A DNA stretch of 64,000 nt. Source: Amyelois transitella (Eukaryota > Arthropoda > Insecta > Lepidoptera > Pyralidae). Below, one piece after another: positions 23,801-36,700 of the stretch. A program made the translations under genes and the position numbers. How positions within the stretch are numbered: position 1 is the stretch's first letter; every line of letters starts with the position of its first letter. The notes beneath the pieces are model-generated. The model searched no databases, was not told the DNA's origin, and worked only from the letters and a program-made list of their open reading frames with translations. The stretch covers positions 6,597,001 to 6,661,000 of the forward strand of contig NC_083516.1 in the NCBI RefSeq assembly GCF_032362555.1, in the 5' to 3' direction.

Positions 23801-26800
23801 ATAAAATAACAGATATTTGATTTCTTTGCAATAGCACAGGAATAATAAAAGGTACTAACCCTTACTTTATTTTAGAAATGAATTATTCAAAAAGAGATGC
23901 ATTAACAATGTTTACTTTTATTTCAGTTGTATAAGAAATTCATTATAGATAAACATATACCTGTACAATTGGTATTTCTGAGTATCTCTTTGATAGATTT
24001 CTTATGAATGTGAATATATCTAATGCACTTTCATAGTCTTCAGCATTGAGAGCCTCTCGCATCAGAGAAGGTAGTTCCAGAAGTTCCAACATTTTGTCAA
24101 CTTGGCTGCGTATTGAACTGTAGCGACTAAAATACCAATACAATTTCTTACATAATATGCACAAATCTGTATCTAATAAATAAAATTACATAGTTGTTCA
24201 TTCTATAAAAAATACTTAATATCTGTATATAAAAGCTGTGTTTATTAGTGTCCGACCGAAGCTTCGGCTTCGGCTTCGGCCACCTTCGGCCAAAAGATCC
24301 ACCTTCGGCGAAGCATTCGGCTTCGGCCCAAAACCCGACCGAAGCCGAAGGTTTCGCCGAAGGTCCGAGCGACCATCGAGATTGAACGAACTGTTACGAA
24401 AGTCATGAGGCGGCGGGGAGTCACTGTCAAAATATCACATTGCTGATTGCATGCATCAAAACAAGTCCGTACGTGTATTTAAACGAGTGTTTTGTTTTGA
24501 ATTTGTGTTTATCACATTCAAAACAAAACACTCCAACAATTAATTATTTAGTAAGAAGTTAGTGTTTGTTTATTTTATTTATTAGTCTAGTTTTGGTCTA
24601 GTCGAGTAAAACAAAGACTGATTGGTCTAATTGTAATTTGTGAATTACTGTTCAATTACATAATTAAGAAATCAAATCATTATTTTTTACCAGTAGGTAA
24701 ATCACAAAATCAAACTTTTATATTACATACATAAAATCACGCCTCTTTCCCGGAGGGGTAGGCAGAGACTACCTCTTTCCACTTGCCACGATCTCTGCAT
24801 ACTTCCTTCGCTTCATCCACATTCATAACTCTCTTGATACAAGCTCGGCGGTTTCGGGTACTTTTGACCTGACCCTTAACCAGGACGTCCTTAATTTGAT
24901 CAAGATACGTTCGTGTAGGTCTTCCCACTCCGACCTTTCCCTCCACACTCTCCTTGTATATCGGCTTAGTCAACCTGCTTTCATTCATCCTCTCCACATG
25001 ACCGAACCATCTTAACATACCTTTTCTATTCCTGTAACTACATCTTCTTTCACATCACAACATTCCCTTATCACGCTGTTCCTGTCACTGAATTTCACAC
25101 CCATCATACTCCTTAACGCTCTCATTTCCACTGCATTTATTCTGTTTTCATGCTTCTTTTGCCATACCCAACTTTCACTCCCATACAGGACCAACACGCC
25201 CCTGTGCACAGCCAGTCGAGCCTTTTTGGATAGTTTCTGACTGCTCATAAAGGCATGCAAAGCTCCATTCACCATGTTCCCCGCGTTCACTCTCCTTTCA
25301 ATATCACTATCACACTTGCCATATGATGTAAACTTTGATCCTAGATATACAAACTCTTTCACTTGCTCAACTTTTTCTCCTCCAATCAAAATATTACATG
25401 CTGTCATTTCTTTCTCCATTTCAAAAACCAGTGTTTTAGTTTTACTTACGTTCACTTTCAATCCTTTCTCTTTTAAAGCTTCATGCATACAGTTTACCAT
25501 CTCCTGTAACTCCTCCGCTGAGCAAACATTTGACGAGTAACTCATTCATCCTTAATCCACTTTCAGACTCTTTCAAATCTGTCAAACAAATATCCATAAA
25601 TAGGTTGAACAGCCACGGTGACGCAACACATCCTTGCCTAACGCCTTTCTCAATCTTAAACCACTCAGTGTGCGCTCCGTTTATCCTGACACAAGCACTC
25701 GAATCCTCATATGAGGATTTCAGTGCTCGTATTAAGAGACTGCTCACCCCATGCATAGAAAGTGCTGACCACATTCAATCCTCTCAACTCTGTCATAGGC
25801 CTTTTCCAAATCCACGAACGTGCAGTAGACTTTTTGACTCTTGGCCAAAAACTTTTCGGCTATGCACCGCAAAGAAAAGACCTGATCAGTACATCCCATT
25901 CCCTTTCGAAATCCCGCTTGAGCATCCCATATTTTGTCATCAGTTTCATTCCTGACTCTATTAATCAATACCTTAGCATACAATTTGCCAATAACGCTAA
26001 GCAGGCTTATACCACGATAATTTTTGCAGTCCAGTTGTGACCCTTTTCCTTTATAAAGTGGCACGATAACCGCCTTACACCAATCTTTTGGTACTCGGCC
26101 GCTTCTCCAACACAAATTGAAAAGGCAGTACAACTGTCTAGCTACGACGCCTTTTCCTGCTTTTAGCATCTCGACCGACACTCTATCATACCCAGCAGCC
26201 TTACCCGCTTTCATACTCTTAAGTGCTTCCACAATTTCGAACATTTCAATTTCGCCTTCCATCTCATTCTCTTTTTCTTCGCTATAGCAGAACTCTTTCT
26301 TATTTTTTTCATTTTTTTTAAATAAACTCTCAAAATAGTCCTTCCATATCTTTAGCACACATTCTTCTCCTTTCACAACGCTACCATCCTGGCATCTGAT
26401 CCTAGTCAGCTCTCTGGTTAACTTATATTTATCTCTAAACCAACCATCTCTATGATATATCAACTTCTATATGAGACAGTCAATATATAAACCTTCAATA
26501 TTGAGGTTTTGAAATAATTTTAATATTAATTGTAGCTTGTAGACAATATTGAACAAAATTAATTACTGAGTGCTGAGAGAATATAAACCTTCGGCTTCGG
26601 CTTCGGCCGAAGGTTGTGGCGATAGCCGATTAATCGGCTTCGGCTTCGGCTTCGGCCAAAAATAGACCTTCGGTCGGACACTAGTGTTTATATAGGTGAA
26701 CCCATATTAACACAGCTTTTATATACAGATTATAAAAAAATAATCTTTATCACTTACTTAGTAGACAATAGTCACAAGACTGATCATGGAGGTCAGGCAC

Positions 26801-28039
26801 AAGACTCATCATAAAGGTCATGTGGACACAACTAAAAAGTTCTATTAAAATTTTAATCAAAGATAATCCTTAATTATTTGATCTTAAAATTTTTACCAAA
26901 CATGTTACCCACCTTTTTTCTTTAACAATGTTCCCAGCAAAGTGTGAAAATTTTTCACATTCCTGAATAAATATAGGCGTTGTCTCCAGAAACACATCTA
27001 ATGACTGTTTTGACTTTCCCAAGTCTTTCATAATGGTTCTAGAGATTTCAGCAGTTTCTACAAAAGTCTTGTAATTTGTAAAAGCCAACTCCTGCGTTTG
27101 TTCTGTCAATTGTTTCATTTCTTCGCCAAGTCTGTCAGGCTCTTTTTTTATATGGTCCCAGTTCTGTGATCCTAATTTTTTTATATAATCCAATATTTCA
27201 ACAAAGTTTTCTGCGTTTTCTAAAATTATAAGAAGAATTAAATCTTTAGTTACAACTATTGTAATTGTAGAAATGTACACATACATATAGTCAGGTCTAT
27301 ATCCGTTGTGGGGTCGACAGAGCCAACAGTCTTGAACTAACTGAAAGGCCACATTCAGCATGTATGGAATTGCGATTCAAAGTGACAGGTGGCTCGCCTA
27401 TCACCTACAAGAGGAATTCCAAGTTTGTAAGCCCTTTGTCGCCTTTTACGACTGTAATGGATTTGTTTGCCCGGTAGACCCGCAGCTCTCCTTTATCCCA
27501 AAGATGCCTCTAATTAGCGGCAGGAATAAATAAAATACAGTCTTTACTTCCACTGACAAACGAGAACACCCAAAAAAAAACACTTCAAAAAATTACATAA
27601 AAAATAAAGAAATATTTCGAAACAACCTTCTTCGACTTCAAGACGTAGTCGTGGACGTATCTTTCGTTTTTTGTTTTAATCCATGGGAAAGATACCACTC
27701 GGTACATGCATACATATTACATATTTGTATTTGTCTGAATGTCTTTCACATCATAACCAATATCTTTTAAATTAACCAATATCTTTTAAATTTTGCATAG
27801 ATTTAGTGTGGAGTATGGAAAAATACTCGTAGTTCATATAAGTCTCTAACAGACTGAAAGGCCACATTCGCCTGAAAGACTTAGGTATCGTAGGACTTAT
27901 TAGTTGTCCAATTTTAAAGTATTCCGGTAACCACAAGGCCAACTCATATAATAAATATTGAAATAAAAGAGTTCATATACCAACCTGCTGCATTTTCAGC
28001 AAATAAAAGGTTAAATAATTCTTTTAATTCCTGGGACAT
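20894..28039 (-). CDS. COG8: Conserved oligomeric Golgi complex subunit 8 (7 exons, complete)
   Basis: COG8 is a subunit of the COG tethering complex, which guides retrograde vesicles within the Golgi and keeps glycosylation enzymes in place. Exons in coding order: 28039-27985, 27219-26913, 24126-23961, 23102-23007, 22328-22157, 21882-21719, 21586-20894; phases close to 550 aa, normal for an insect COG8. The protein starts MSQELKELFNLLFAENAA. An early block reads YIKKLGSQNWDHI, typical of the COG8 N-terminus, then YKTFVETAEISRTI. The long last exon carries a helical C-terminal domain and ends GSITGVAIN. It is a soluble peripheral Golgi protein: no membrane segment is seen. Intron 2 is inflated to about 2.8 kb by nested transposons. 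The gene is convergent with rad50. Confidence 0.93.
24485..24533. repeat. Hairpin inside the hAT element
   Basis: 'gagtgttttgttttga' and 'atttgtg' face 'cacattcaaaacaaaacactc' (in two runs) around a 5-nt loop. The arms of about 22 bp pair almost perfectly. It lies inside the non-coding part of the hAT element, left of the LINE. Confidence 0.75.
24722..26463 (-). mobile_element. 5'-truncated RTE-like LINE inserted in the hAT element
   Basis: The minus strand encodes a non-LTR reverse transcriptase: VPKDWCKAVIVPLYKGKGS, then QAGFRKGMGCTDQ and FVDLEKAYDRV, then KGVRQGCVASPWLFN, and a C-terminal domain with LRWFGHVERM and GKWKEVVSAYPSGKEA. Several frame changes split it over at least four frames (25744-26463, 25481-25774, 25012-25545, 24737-25018) and the YADD catalytic part is damaged, so it is dead. 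The endonuclease domain is missing. The 3' end is followed by a short TATGTAT-type tail. Flanks 'atcaaacttttatat' and 'atcaacttctatat' look like a decayed target duplication. Clade assignment to RTE is likely but not certain. Confidence 0.8.
27286..27500 (+). repeat. SINE-like dispersed repeat in COG8 intron 1
   Basis: Contains the family blocks 'ggtctatatccgttgtgggg', 'agccaacagtcttgaa', 'aaaggccacattcagc', 'agtgacaggtggctcgcc' and 'gtcgccttttacgac'. A smaller piece ('agactgaaaggccacattcg') follows at about 27848-27890. This copy is on the strand opposite to COG8. Confidence 0.7.
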
Positions 28040-28383
28040 TTTTCTTTATATTTATAAAAACAGATTTTCTGTATCAACCAAAACCACACCACTGATATTA
28101 TTCTTAAGTGAAAAACAAAAATATTGATGTTCTTCTAGTGACACAACTAAATATACTATGTATGCCTTATATCTATTATCTTTATTTCGTTTGTTCTAGT
28201 CACACCAAAAATGACACCTCACCACCAAACATGACAATGTCAGTCCGTATCTGATATTGACAGCCGCAAAGTGTGTTTTTGTCTAAAAATCAAAAGAATC
28301 TCAATCTAAGATGTATGACCCAAACCACGGAATATAAACATACTGAATGGAAGGAGCGTCTCAATTTAGTTTGTGGCGGGAGC

Positions 28384-28550
28384 GATGATTCGACTCGACC
28401 ACCACCAAAGTCTTCCGCCAGATTAGGTGTTACGCCTGGGGAACCGCAGCTCCAACGATGTTGTGTCGGAGGTTGTATGTATGCTCCAATCTGTGAAGCT
28501 TATGACTTATAGCGTCGCGTGATTTTATTTTTGTAACTCGTGGCGTTAAA
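28384..28550 (+). repeat. Dispersed repeat family with 'tcttccgccag..tagcgtcgcgtgatttta', copy 1
   Basis: The blocks 'gattcgactcgaccaccacc', 'tcttccgccagattaggtgt', 'atgctccaatctgtgaa' and 'tagcgtcgcgtgatttta' recur in the same order at 40970-41165, diverged by perhaps a fifth to a quarter. The short open frame over it is a by-product: its translation is similar in both copies only because the DNA is. Family unknown. Confidence 0.6.
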
Positions 28551-30143
28551 ACTTATCCAATAAGAGTACCTACTTACAAAATACGCAAGCCCATTTATTT
28601 TTATTTGAAACTTATTTCAGGTCGGCAAGAGACAGCTATGGCGATGATGCTATTGGTTATGTTCAAGTAAAAAGAGTGAATGATGTACCGTTAAATGTAG
28701 AACCATGCCAGAACACCACGTACGTACCACCACACGATGAATAATTTCCCCGTTTTTTTTTTCATATTTTCCATTATTTCTTTGCTCCTTACAGTTGCAG
28801 CGTGATGTTATATAGCCTAAAGTATTTGGGTATAATTTCGAAGGCACAGTTGCGCGACCGCGAGAGTACAAGTAAGCCAGACTGAACGTGTTGTACGATG
28901 ACTTCTCACCGTCACTGCAGCCCACGTCGTGTTGTTACAACTTCTTTTAGTCTCGGAAAGACTAGGGTCAGATTAATTGTGGAATTGTGATTCAAATAGT
29001 TATATGTAAAAGAATATTCTCAAATATAGAAGCCTTTTCTTTGATTGACATTTATAATTTTCACGTGAAAAGAATAAGACATATTGAATGATAGGCGTCG
29101 CGACATTCTGGAGATAAATATTAGGTGGTTAATTAAAATCTTAATAAAACCCAAATACTTGAAGAGACAGAAGTTAGGACAACTTCGAAACGCGGCTTAC
29201 GCCAACATTAATTTTTTATTGTAATTTTACCTACCCTGTAATAAGAAGCTATAACTATGTATCATGAGTTGTCTATGACTCTGTGTCTGATCATTGTCTC
29301 TACCTGTATAAATTTTTTTTGGTTGGAAGAAAATGGAAGATACCCATTTGTCCGATATCCAAATGTTAATTATTTCTAGTTATTTGAACATTTCGCAGTG
29401 TTAAAATCTATAAAAACTAACCAAGCTAATTATTTTTAGGTTAGTGTCAATTATATTTTAACAACGACTTTGGTTATATTTTTGTTTTCATCTTCAGTGA
29501 ACTATCGCATTTTCTACGATTGCGTCATGTAAACGTATAGTTATATGAGTACATTCAGATAAACTGAAAATCTTTATTTTATTTGCATATTTGCCCTGGT
29601 ATTGCCACACATTTGTGTGAAAATAAAGGTTTTTTGAAAGTTCTTGTTTATCTTAACCTTTTATTTTTGACAGGGATAACCTAAGCCTTTTTGTAAGTCC
29701 TGACACCATTTTTGATTTGAATCCTCCCATGTAAAACTGAAATGGATAATCTTTTTTCAAAATCTTCACTTTTTATTGTAATTCCCTTGACCTAATAGTA
29801 ATTAAACTAAGATGTTTATTCTTTGGATGTAATAAGGTTATGTTGATGTTTTGATTGGGAAAGGCTAGAATCTGACAGGATCATTTCTACTTATTTTGGG
29901 CCCAATCAAATGAGGTTTTTAGTGGGAGAATATTTTATAACAAATCAAATAAACAAGACTTGAAGATATTTGCACCAAAACTTATTTCTTAAAAGTATGC
30001 AATGCCTATATAATATTTTGTCATTAATCTAAAAAAACATTATTCTGATATTATTTGGTCGTCTATAATCATATTTGTAATACATGCGTTCATATAGTTC
30101 TATTCTATCTTAATTTTACTTATTTCTATCTTAACACCAAATA

Positions 30144-30230
30144 GCTGAACATGGCCTATCAGTCTTTACAAGGCTGTTGGCTCTGTCTACCCCGCAAGGG
30201 ATATAGACGTGATTATATGTATTATATAAT
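30144..30230 (-). repeat. SINE-like repeat fragment
   Basis: Read on the minus strand it carries 'atcacgtctatatcccttgc', 'ggggtagacagagccaacag', matching the 5' half of the common family. A second piece in the plus orientation ('aaaggctatgttcagctgta') follows at about 30320-30345, with the hairpins at 30235-30311 between them. Confidence 0.6.
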
Positions 30231-30234
30231 TATG

Positions 30235-30311
30235 CAGTTTTTGCCCCTTACACCACAGTGTAAGGGGCAAAAACTGGTGGCTCTGTCCACAGACCACCGA
30301 GAGCCACCAGT
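30235..30311. repeat. Two adjoining hairpins
   Basis: First: 'cagtttttgccccttacac' (30235-30253), 4-nt loop, exact complement at 30258-30276. Second, overlapping its end: 'actggtggctct' (30273-30284) and its exact complement (30300-30311) around a 15-nt loop. They sit between two opposite pieces of a SINE-like repeat. Confidence 0.85.
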
Positions 30312-30712
30312 CTCATAAAAATTTAAAGGCTATGTTCAGCTGTAGCTGTATTTGTGCAATAAAGTTTTTTTGTGGAGTACACACCTGTCACCCTTTCCAT
30401 CATATCTCCTAACTTGGGTCTGCTGGAGGAGATTTACTTTGAAATAAGCAGAACCTATGTAATTTAGTTTCTTATGTTTATCATTCTCAATGTATTCTGT
30501 GTTCTTTTATTAGTAAATAAAAAAATAATATTTGCTGTATCATGGAAGCTCACGAAGATGTCCTTAAGTAAAAGAAAAACATATTGACATAGCAAGGTTT
30601 ACGGGTAGACAGTGCTCATTATTTTTAAAGACTGGAAGGCCATGTTTAGCTAGAATATTGAAAATGTCTTTATGATATTTGACAAATAATATTGATTATA
30701 TTATATTTTTAG

Positions 30713-30741
30713 GCATGGAAGACATAATAAAATAGTGAAAC
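30713..30741 (+). promoter_or_regulatory. 5' leader with short upstream ORF
   Basis: Just after the acceptor at 30711-30712 the leader contains ATG GAA GAC ATA ATA AAA TAG (30715-30735), a six-codon reading frame ending six bases before the main ATG of the zinc-finger gene. Such a frame could lower translation of the main protein; that is inference. Confidence 0.5.
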
Positions 30742-33700
30742 ATGGATGGAGAATTTTCCCTCCACTGGGAGGATGAAGTGGTGAAGGTAACTATAAAATC
30801 AACTCATATTTTTTTAAAGATTTTATTCTTCTGTTCTCTTTATGCATTGAAAACCACATGCAAATTTCAAAATAGACTTTAAAAATATTGTTAGACAAAA
30901 TATAAAGTTGATGTTTTCAAAATTAAAAGAACCTTGTACCTTGATATTACTATATCTGAATATTCAATAAAAAGATGGAATCGTTGCCCTAGTAAATGAC
31001 TGCTCTTCCTTTGATTTTTGATAAAATTACTCTTTGATTGCATTCAAAAGTGATATCAATAAATATCACAGACTATTACCATTCAATAAGTCTAACAAAA
31101 TAACGAATAAAACGTTGGTAAATTTTCAGGAAGAAGCGGTAGTTGAAACTGAGCAAGTAATTCTCGGTGATATCTCAGATACTCAGTATACAACAATGGT
31201 ATGTATTAATATCAAAGATTTAATACACAGACATTTCTCACATAGTATATTCAATGTTAAATATATGCATAGACACTACAAGCAGTTTTTTTTCAACAAG
31301 GCCTTTTAGATTTAGAACTTAAGAATTCAATAACTACTCATACATACTACATAAGGCTGAAAATGCAGATTTACCCTCAACTTAAAGAGGATTAATTTAT
31401 CCTTTAGTTACTAATCAAATTATCCATGATCTCATATCATTACATGCAGCATTTCTTTCAGACATCAGAGGAAATGATTGAGCACACAGATCAAATGGCA
31501 GCAGAGAATCTTATGTACTTATCCCAGGACATAGTAAACTACACGGAGGCCGCTGAAATTGATCCCAGTGTCGAGTGTGTCACAGAAGAGGTTGTAACTG
31601 ACGACTGGGTCATATCTGGAGGGCAGGAAAGGTGAAACTACAGAACATATTTTTTCTGCTATCCTTTAAAACACTCATTTTGTTCTCATTATACTCATTT
31701 TGTGTTTATTTCTCTGATGGTGGCAACATACTTTTTTCTATGAAATGTTGTTATCAGCATAGAATCCTTACATATGGTTTATATATGATGTGCCAATATA
31801 ATTATTAGATGTGCTTGAGTTGCTCTCAAGCTCTGCTACTATATTAATAGTTTGTATATTTTCAGAGTGGAAGTCCCATTGGAGCATTTGGTCAATCCTG
31901 TTTCTAATGCAAATGAAGAAAATAACATTGATGATGTTCCTCTACCAACTGATCAGGTAAATTAATTGGTATCCCAAATTCTTAATAGACACAACATTAG
32001 TTTGACAAGTTTAACGATTTTCCTAGCTGCTTATCACTTGGGCTCCTAATCTAACCACAAACATACATACATAAAATCATGCCTCTTTCCCGGAGGGGTT
32101 GGCAAAGACTACCTCTTTCCACTTGCCAAGATCTCTGCATACTTCCTTCGCTTCATCCACATTCATAACTCTCTTCATACAAGCTCGGCGGTTTCGGGTA
32201 CTTTTGACCTGACCCTTTACCAGGACGTCCTTAATTCGATCAAGATATGTTCGTCTAGGTCTTCCCACCCCGACCTTTCCCTCCACACTCTCCTAACACA
32301 CATTCTAACCACAGCTGATCAATATAGAAAGGGTGTGGAGCCATTCAGTATAAATATGTATGTAGTATGAGCTTTGCCTCTCAGGGCGAGCAGGAGTTGT
32401 TTTCATCATACCATAGAAATTAGAAAAATAAAGAAATGCCATTCTCAATTATGTTGTCGTAATGTCACATTCTTGTATTATGTCTTATATTATGCGGAAT
32501 TCTACGCACCACAATTGCTACCGGCTCCAAATATCATAAATCAAAATCTATTTCTTTTGAACCAAGTTCAATAACGGAGAATTTTCTCAATTCGACCATA
32601 TTTTTTTAGGACGAGTACACAGCAATGCGACCCTGGCCTTGCGATTTCTGTTCGAGAAGGTTCCGCAAGAAGGCGGCCCTCATGAACCACATGGTGGCCC
32701 ATCAGAACGATCGGCCGCACGCGTGCAATCTTTGCGGAGTGCGGTACGTGCGCAAGTGCGATCTCATGAACCATCTGAAGGTGCACGCCTTCGTTCCTGA
32801 TTCCCACGATCCTGTTGATTATGGTGAGTGATATATGAATTGTTAAGTTAGTAGAACGCACACAAAACTCTGGCTCACAAAACTCTGAAGGCAGCCCTGA
32901 CGAACTACATGTCATAGACATTTTATCGCGTCAACTAACTGTAAAATTAATATATTTTGTTTCCTTTCAGAACAATTGTTAGAGGAAGAGAGAGTTATTA
33001 AACCAAAGAAAAAAAGGGGACGGCGGAAAAAGAATCCAGAACCAGTTGAGGTATGTCATTAATAAATTAGTATTCATTAAATTTTCATAATTCTGGTTCG
33101 CGTCCACGGTAATTTTTTTAATGTATATTACAATCAGGAAGCAAAGTTCATAAAAGGAATCATAAAAAGAAAATGATGTCACGTTTATGTCTCGCAGAAC
33201 GGTGTGTGGGAGAATATGACGTCGGCTCGGACGCAGCAGTGGTCGCGGCGTCGCTCCGGCGCCCGACCCGCGGCCGCGTCCCCGCCGCCGCCCCCCGCGC
33301 CCGCCTCGCCCCCCACGCCGCCCACGCCCCCGCCACCCGCCGACCCTTCGCGGCCTTTCGTCTGTGGACATTGCGGTGTTGGATTCGCGAGGGAGAAGGC
33401 GCTGCAGTCGCATTCGCGGGTAAGGGAACAGTGCTCGTTCATTATTCTGTTTATATACACGAGGAAGAAATGTGTTGTTAATATTATTAGCAAGCATCAT
33501 CGTTCGCGGTATCACGCGATTGCTCTGGCCGAGCGAGTTGCATCCATACCAACCGGCAACTGTCGAGCATGGTTACTCGTTTTATGGGGTTATACGAATA
33601 TGTCTTAAGTGAAGTACGTTAGTTTGTGAAAAAAAAATCTCTATGGATCTGCTTAGTAAACTTTAACGTTTTCCAGATCCACGGCGGTGACTCCCCCATA

Positions 33701-36700
33701 GAGTGCGGCGAATGCGGCGAGCTGTGCTGGTCGCGCGACGGGCTCGCGTCGCACGCGGCGCTGCGGCACCCGCACCTGCCGCCGCGCTCGCAGCCCGCCC
33801 CCGCCTACGGGGACTCCGACTCAGGTGACTCTATACAGCCCGCTGGCACATAGAACGCGCCGAGATGCGCTGGTCGCGCGGAAACTGCACCCATAGTTGC
33901 TTTGCTGCAAAATTTTTACATCAAACATCACTTTATAATTTTCATATCTTTTGGTTTCACAACTTTGGTTGACGTCGACTAAATTACTGAAACGTTTTTT
34001 TTTTTTACTTTAAAATAAACATCCAAGATCCATTCCAATTAGAGAAAGTTCGTTTCTCATCATTCCCTAGCCGGGATTTGAACCCGAAGACCTCCTGTTT
34101 CACTGACGAGCGCACTGTCACTGCCCTACTTTTCGCCGCTCTATGCCCGCCCACCCGACGGCACATTCACTATTATCTCATTGTTTTTTCACCTTCAGAT
34201 GACGACATGGATTACCAGCTGTCTCCCGTGGAACAGCAGAGCTCTGGAGAGCGACCGGTGATAGAGAACGTGCGAGGACCTTCGCTGTTCTGTCAGCACT
34301 GCGGAGTCGCCTTCCAGAGGGCAGACCTTCTGAGGAGACACGTGGCTGCTGCTCATAGGTAACAATTAGTTAAGAGAGTTGGTTCTAGGTTATGTAGGAG
34401 TAGGTACTGAAAGTGTGTGTAGTTTTTTGAGACTTTTGGTCTTTATCAGAGGTTGTAGATGGAAACAATTACTAATTTGAAATGTGTGTTCGTTCCAGTT
34501 ACAAGCGGCACGACAGCACGAGCAGCACGTGGGGCGAGCACACGTGCGACGTGTGCGGGGAGACGTGCTCCGACGCGCTCCAGCTGCTCGCGCACGCCGA
34601 GCTGCACACGTCCCGCCCGCGCGCCCCGCCCTCCGCCAGGTACTGTCGTCCTCCGGCGGTGTTACAGGGACACACGGCGCGGTCACACGAGCACACGGCG
34701 ACGTGCGGGGAGATTGTCTCGTCACTCGTGAGCAATATGAGGTCAGCCTATTACCACGAGTAAAGGGGCTCACCAATATACCTCAACGAAAGCGTGGTTA
34801 CATGAGGCATAATTAAGATCTTGTAACGGAAAGGGGGTATCAATAAGTCACACAGTCAACACAGGATTAAATCAGTCCATGAGATAGAAAATCTTTTCCC
34901 ACGGAGGATGGGGTGAAAACCGACAAAACCTCCTCCTTTTGATTCCTCATAGTGCGGTATGTTACTTGTCCTCTTTCCATTACACCATGTATATCGTTAG
35001 GCGATAAGTTATCTAGAACTCAAAGGATTATACAAAACATACAGTGGTTTAAATACCGGCCTAGACAGAAATATAAATAATTAGTAACAAGTTGTTTTCA
35101 AACATAAACCTAATTTCCTAAATTATAATCTAACATGGCAAATTTTCTTACAGATTGAAAAAGGTGTCTCGAGGACGAAATAACAGCGTGTCGTCAAGCA
35201 GCTCGCGGCAGTTTCCGTGCAAGGAATGCGGTGAGTTTTTGCTTTGAAATCATGCAATATTTTAAATTTGTTCAGTCTTCCAAATATTACTATACCCTTT
35301 CAGTAAAATAACATAATGAACGTTGTTTTCGTAGGCAAAGTGTTTGGATCCCGAAGTTCTCAACAGATTCATGTCCGGATACACACGGGCGAGCGGCCGT
35401 ACGCGTGCCGCTTCTGCTGGAAAGCCTTCGCGGACGGCGGCACGCTGCGGAAGCACGAACGCATACACACTGGTAACTCAATTCTTTTTAATGATATAAA
35501 CATGTTGTTCAAAGCGACCTAGCGACTCACCTAATTAAGCTTTTCCCAGGGTCCATACTGCACTAGCCTTTGTTGGCCGTGATTGGACGGTTAAGTGATC
35601 TCCAACACCTATAATCGAGCCAATGTTCATTACCTTTCGTTGGCACGGAGGGCTTCAGTGCGTTGATAAGGCATTTTTACTAGATTATGAAACTACATAT
35701 CTTTTTGGTCGGTTTGTTGAACGCCTACTTCGGCGGTTGACCCGAAATGTACCCGGCATTAGAAGGAAGTTTTCGAATGTATCCATTCCGTTGCAACCTT
35801 TATTTGTACCGTTTGGGAAAGCCAACTCATTGTAAAGTTGTAATGTTCGCGTGGTCGTTGCAGGGGAGAAGCCGTACGCGTGCGCGGTGTGCCCGCGCGC
35901 CTTCAACCAGCGCGTGGTGCTGCGCGAGCACGTGCGCTCGCACCACTCCGCGCCCGACCGCCGCAACGGTGAGGCGCACGCGCACACACGCACACACACA
36001 CACGCACACACACACACACACACACCTAACTAGAATAAATGGGTATCTCTGCGATAGGCATGTTACAACTTTGTCTTTATCGTCACTTACCATTAGGTGA
36101 AATGGAAGACATGCCAAATCCAATTCATGTTTTTTTTTTTTATTTGAGAAAGTCAAGAAATTAACAATCACTATACGAAAGCATTATTCTTAAGAGTTGA
36201 TAGATGCACTGAAAATGTCAAATATAGTTGCTGCATTATTGTAATTTTCCAAATCAAATATTTAATAAGAAAAAACACACAGTACTTTACCCGCCAAGCC
36301 TACAAAGGCATGCTGTCCGAGCGCGGTAATAGATTGATTGTGTCACCATTCGACATGACGACACATTTTTAGCCGAGTTGCGCAACTGCATATTCCTACG
36401 ACACAGCATCTGATTGATTCAGTTATTATGAAAAAAACCCAATAAATAATTCGTCATAATAAAGACATCTCAATAAATAGTTTAAAGTAGTTAACGGTGA
36501 TAAAACATACGACCACAATGCATTGACCTGCTAATTATATGACGACACGGTACGAAAACTATATTTATTTTAATTACAGGTTGTCCAACGTATTCGTGCG
36601 TAGTGTGCGAACAGACACTACTGACGAGTGCAGATCTAGTACAACATTTGATACAGCATTGTGACGTCAACACCGCTCTCAAGAGACAACCGCAGGTAAG

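Larger units (their letters stand above)
24246..26683. mobile_element. hAT-type non-autonomous DNA transposon
   Basis: The ends are TAGTGTCCGACCGAAG and its exact reverse complement. It is flanked on both sides by the perfect 8-bp direct repeat GTGTTTAT (24238-24245 and 26684-26691); an 8-bp target duplication with TAGTG ends is the hAT pattern. Both subterminal regions (24255-24360, 26588-26675) are packed with 'cttcggcttcggcttcggcc' repeats in both orientations. No transposase reading frame is present, so it depends on a helper. A LINE has inserted into it, making up most of its present length. Confidence 0.88.
24221..26730. repeat. Perfect short hairpin split by a transposon
   Basis: The 22-nt arm 'atctgtatataaaagctg' plus 'tgtt' at 24221-24242 is exactly complementary to 26709-26730. 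Without the hAT insertion and one target copy the original hairpin would be 64 nt with 22-bp arms and a 20-nt loop. The transposon landed at the edge of the loop. Confidence 0.8.
28040..30712. other. Intergenic region between COG8 and the zinc-finger gene
   Basis: COG8 and the zinc-finger gene diverge from here, so both promoters must lie in this stretch. I found no coding exon. The acceptor 'ttatatttttag' at 30712 implies an upstream untranslated first exon of the zinc-finger gene, which I could not place. Repeats at 28384-28550 and 30144-30345 are listed separately. Confidence 0.4.

Noticed and set aside
25274-26040. Plus-strand frames over the LINE
   Set aside because: Antisense to the reverse-transcriptase frames of the element; no independent similarity.
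33185-33515. Minus-strand Gly/Arg-rich frames
   Set aside because: They are opposite the proline-rich exon 7 of the zinc-finger gene and have no independent support.
35685-36023. Minus-strand Cys/Val-rich frame
   Set aside because: It is the translation of the CA microsatellite and of the opposite strand of zinc-finger exon 13.
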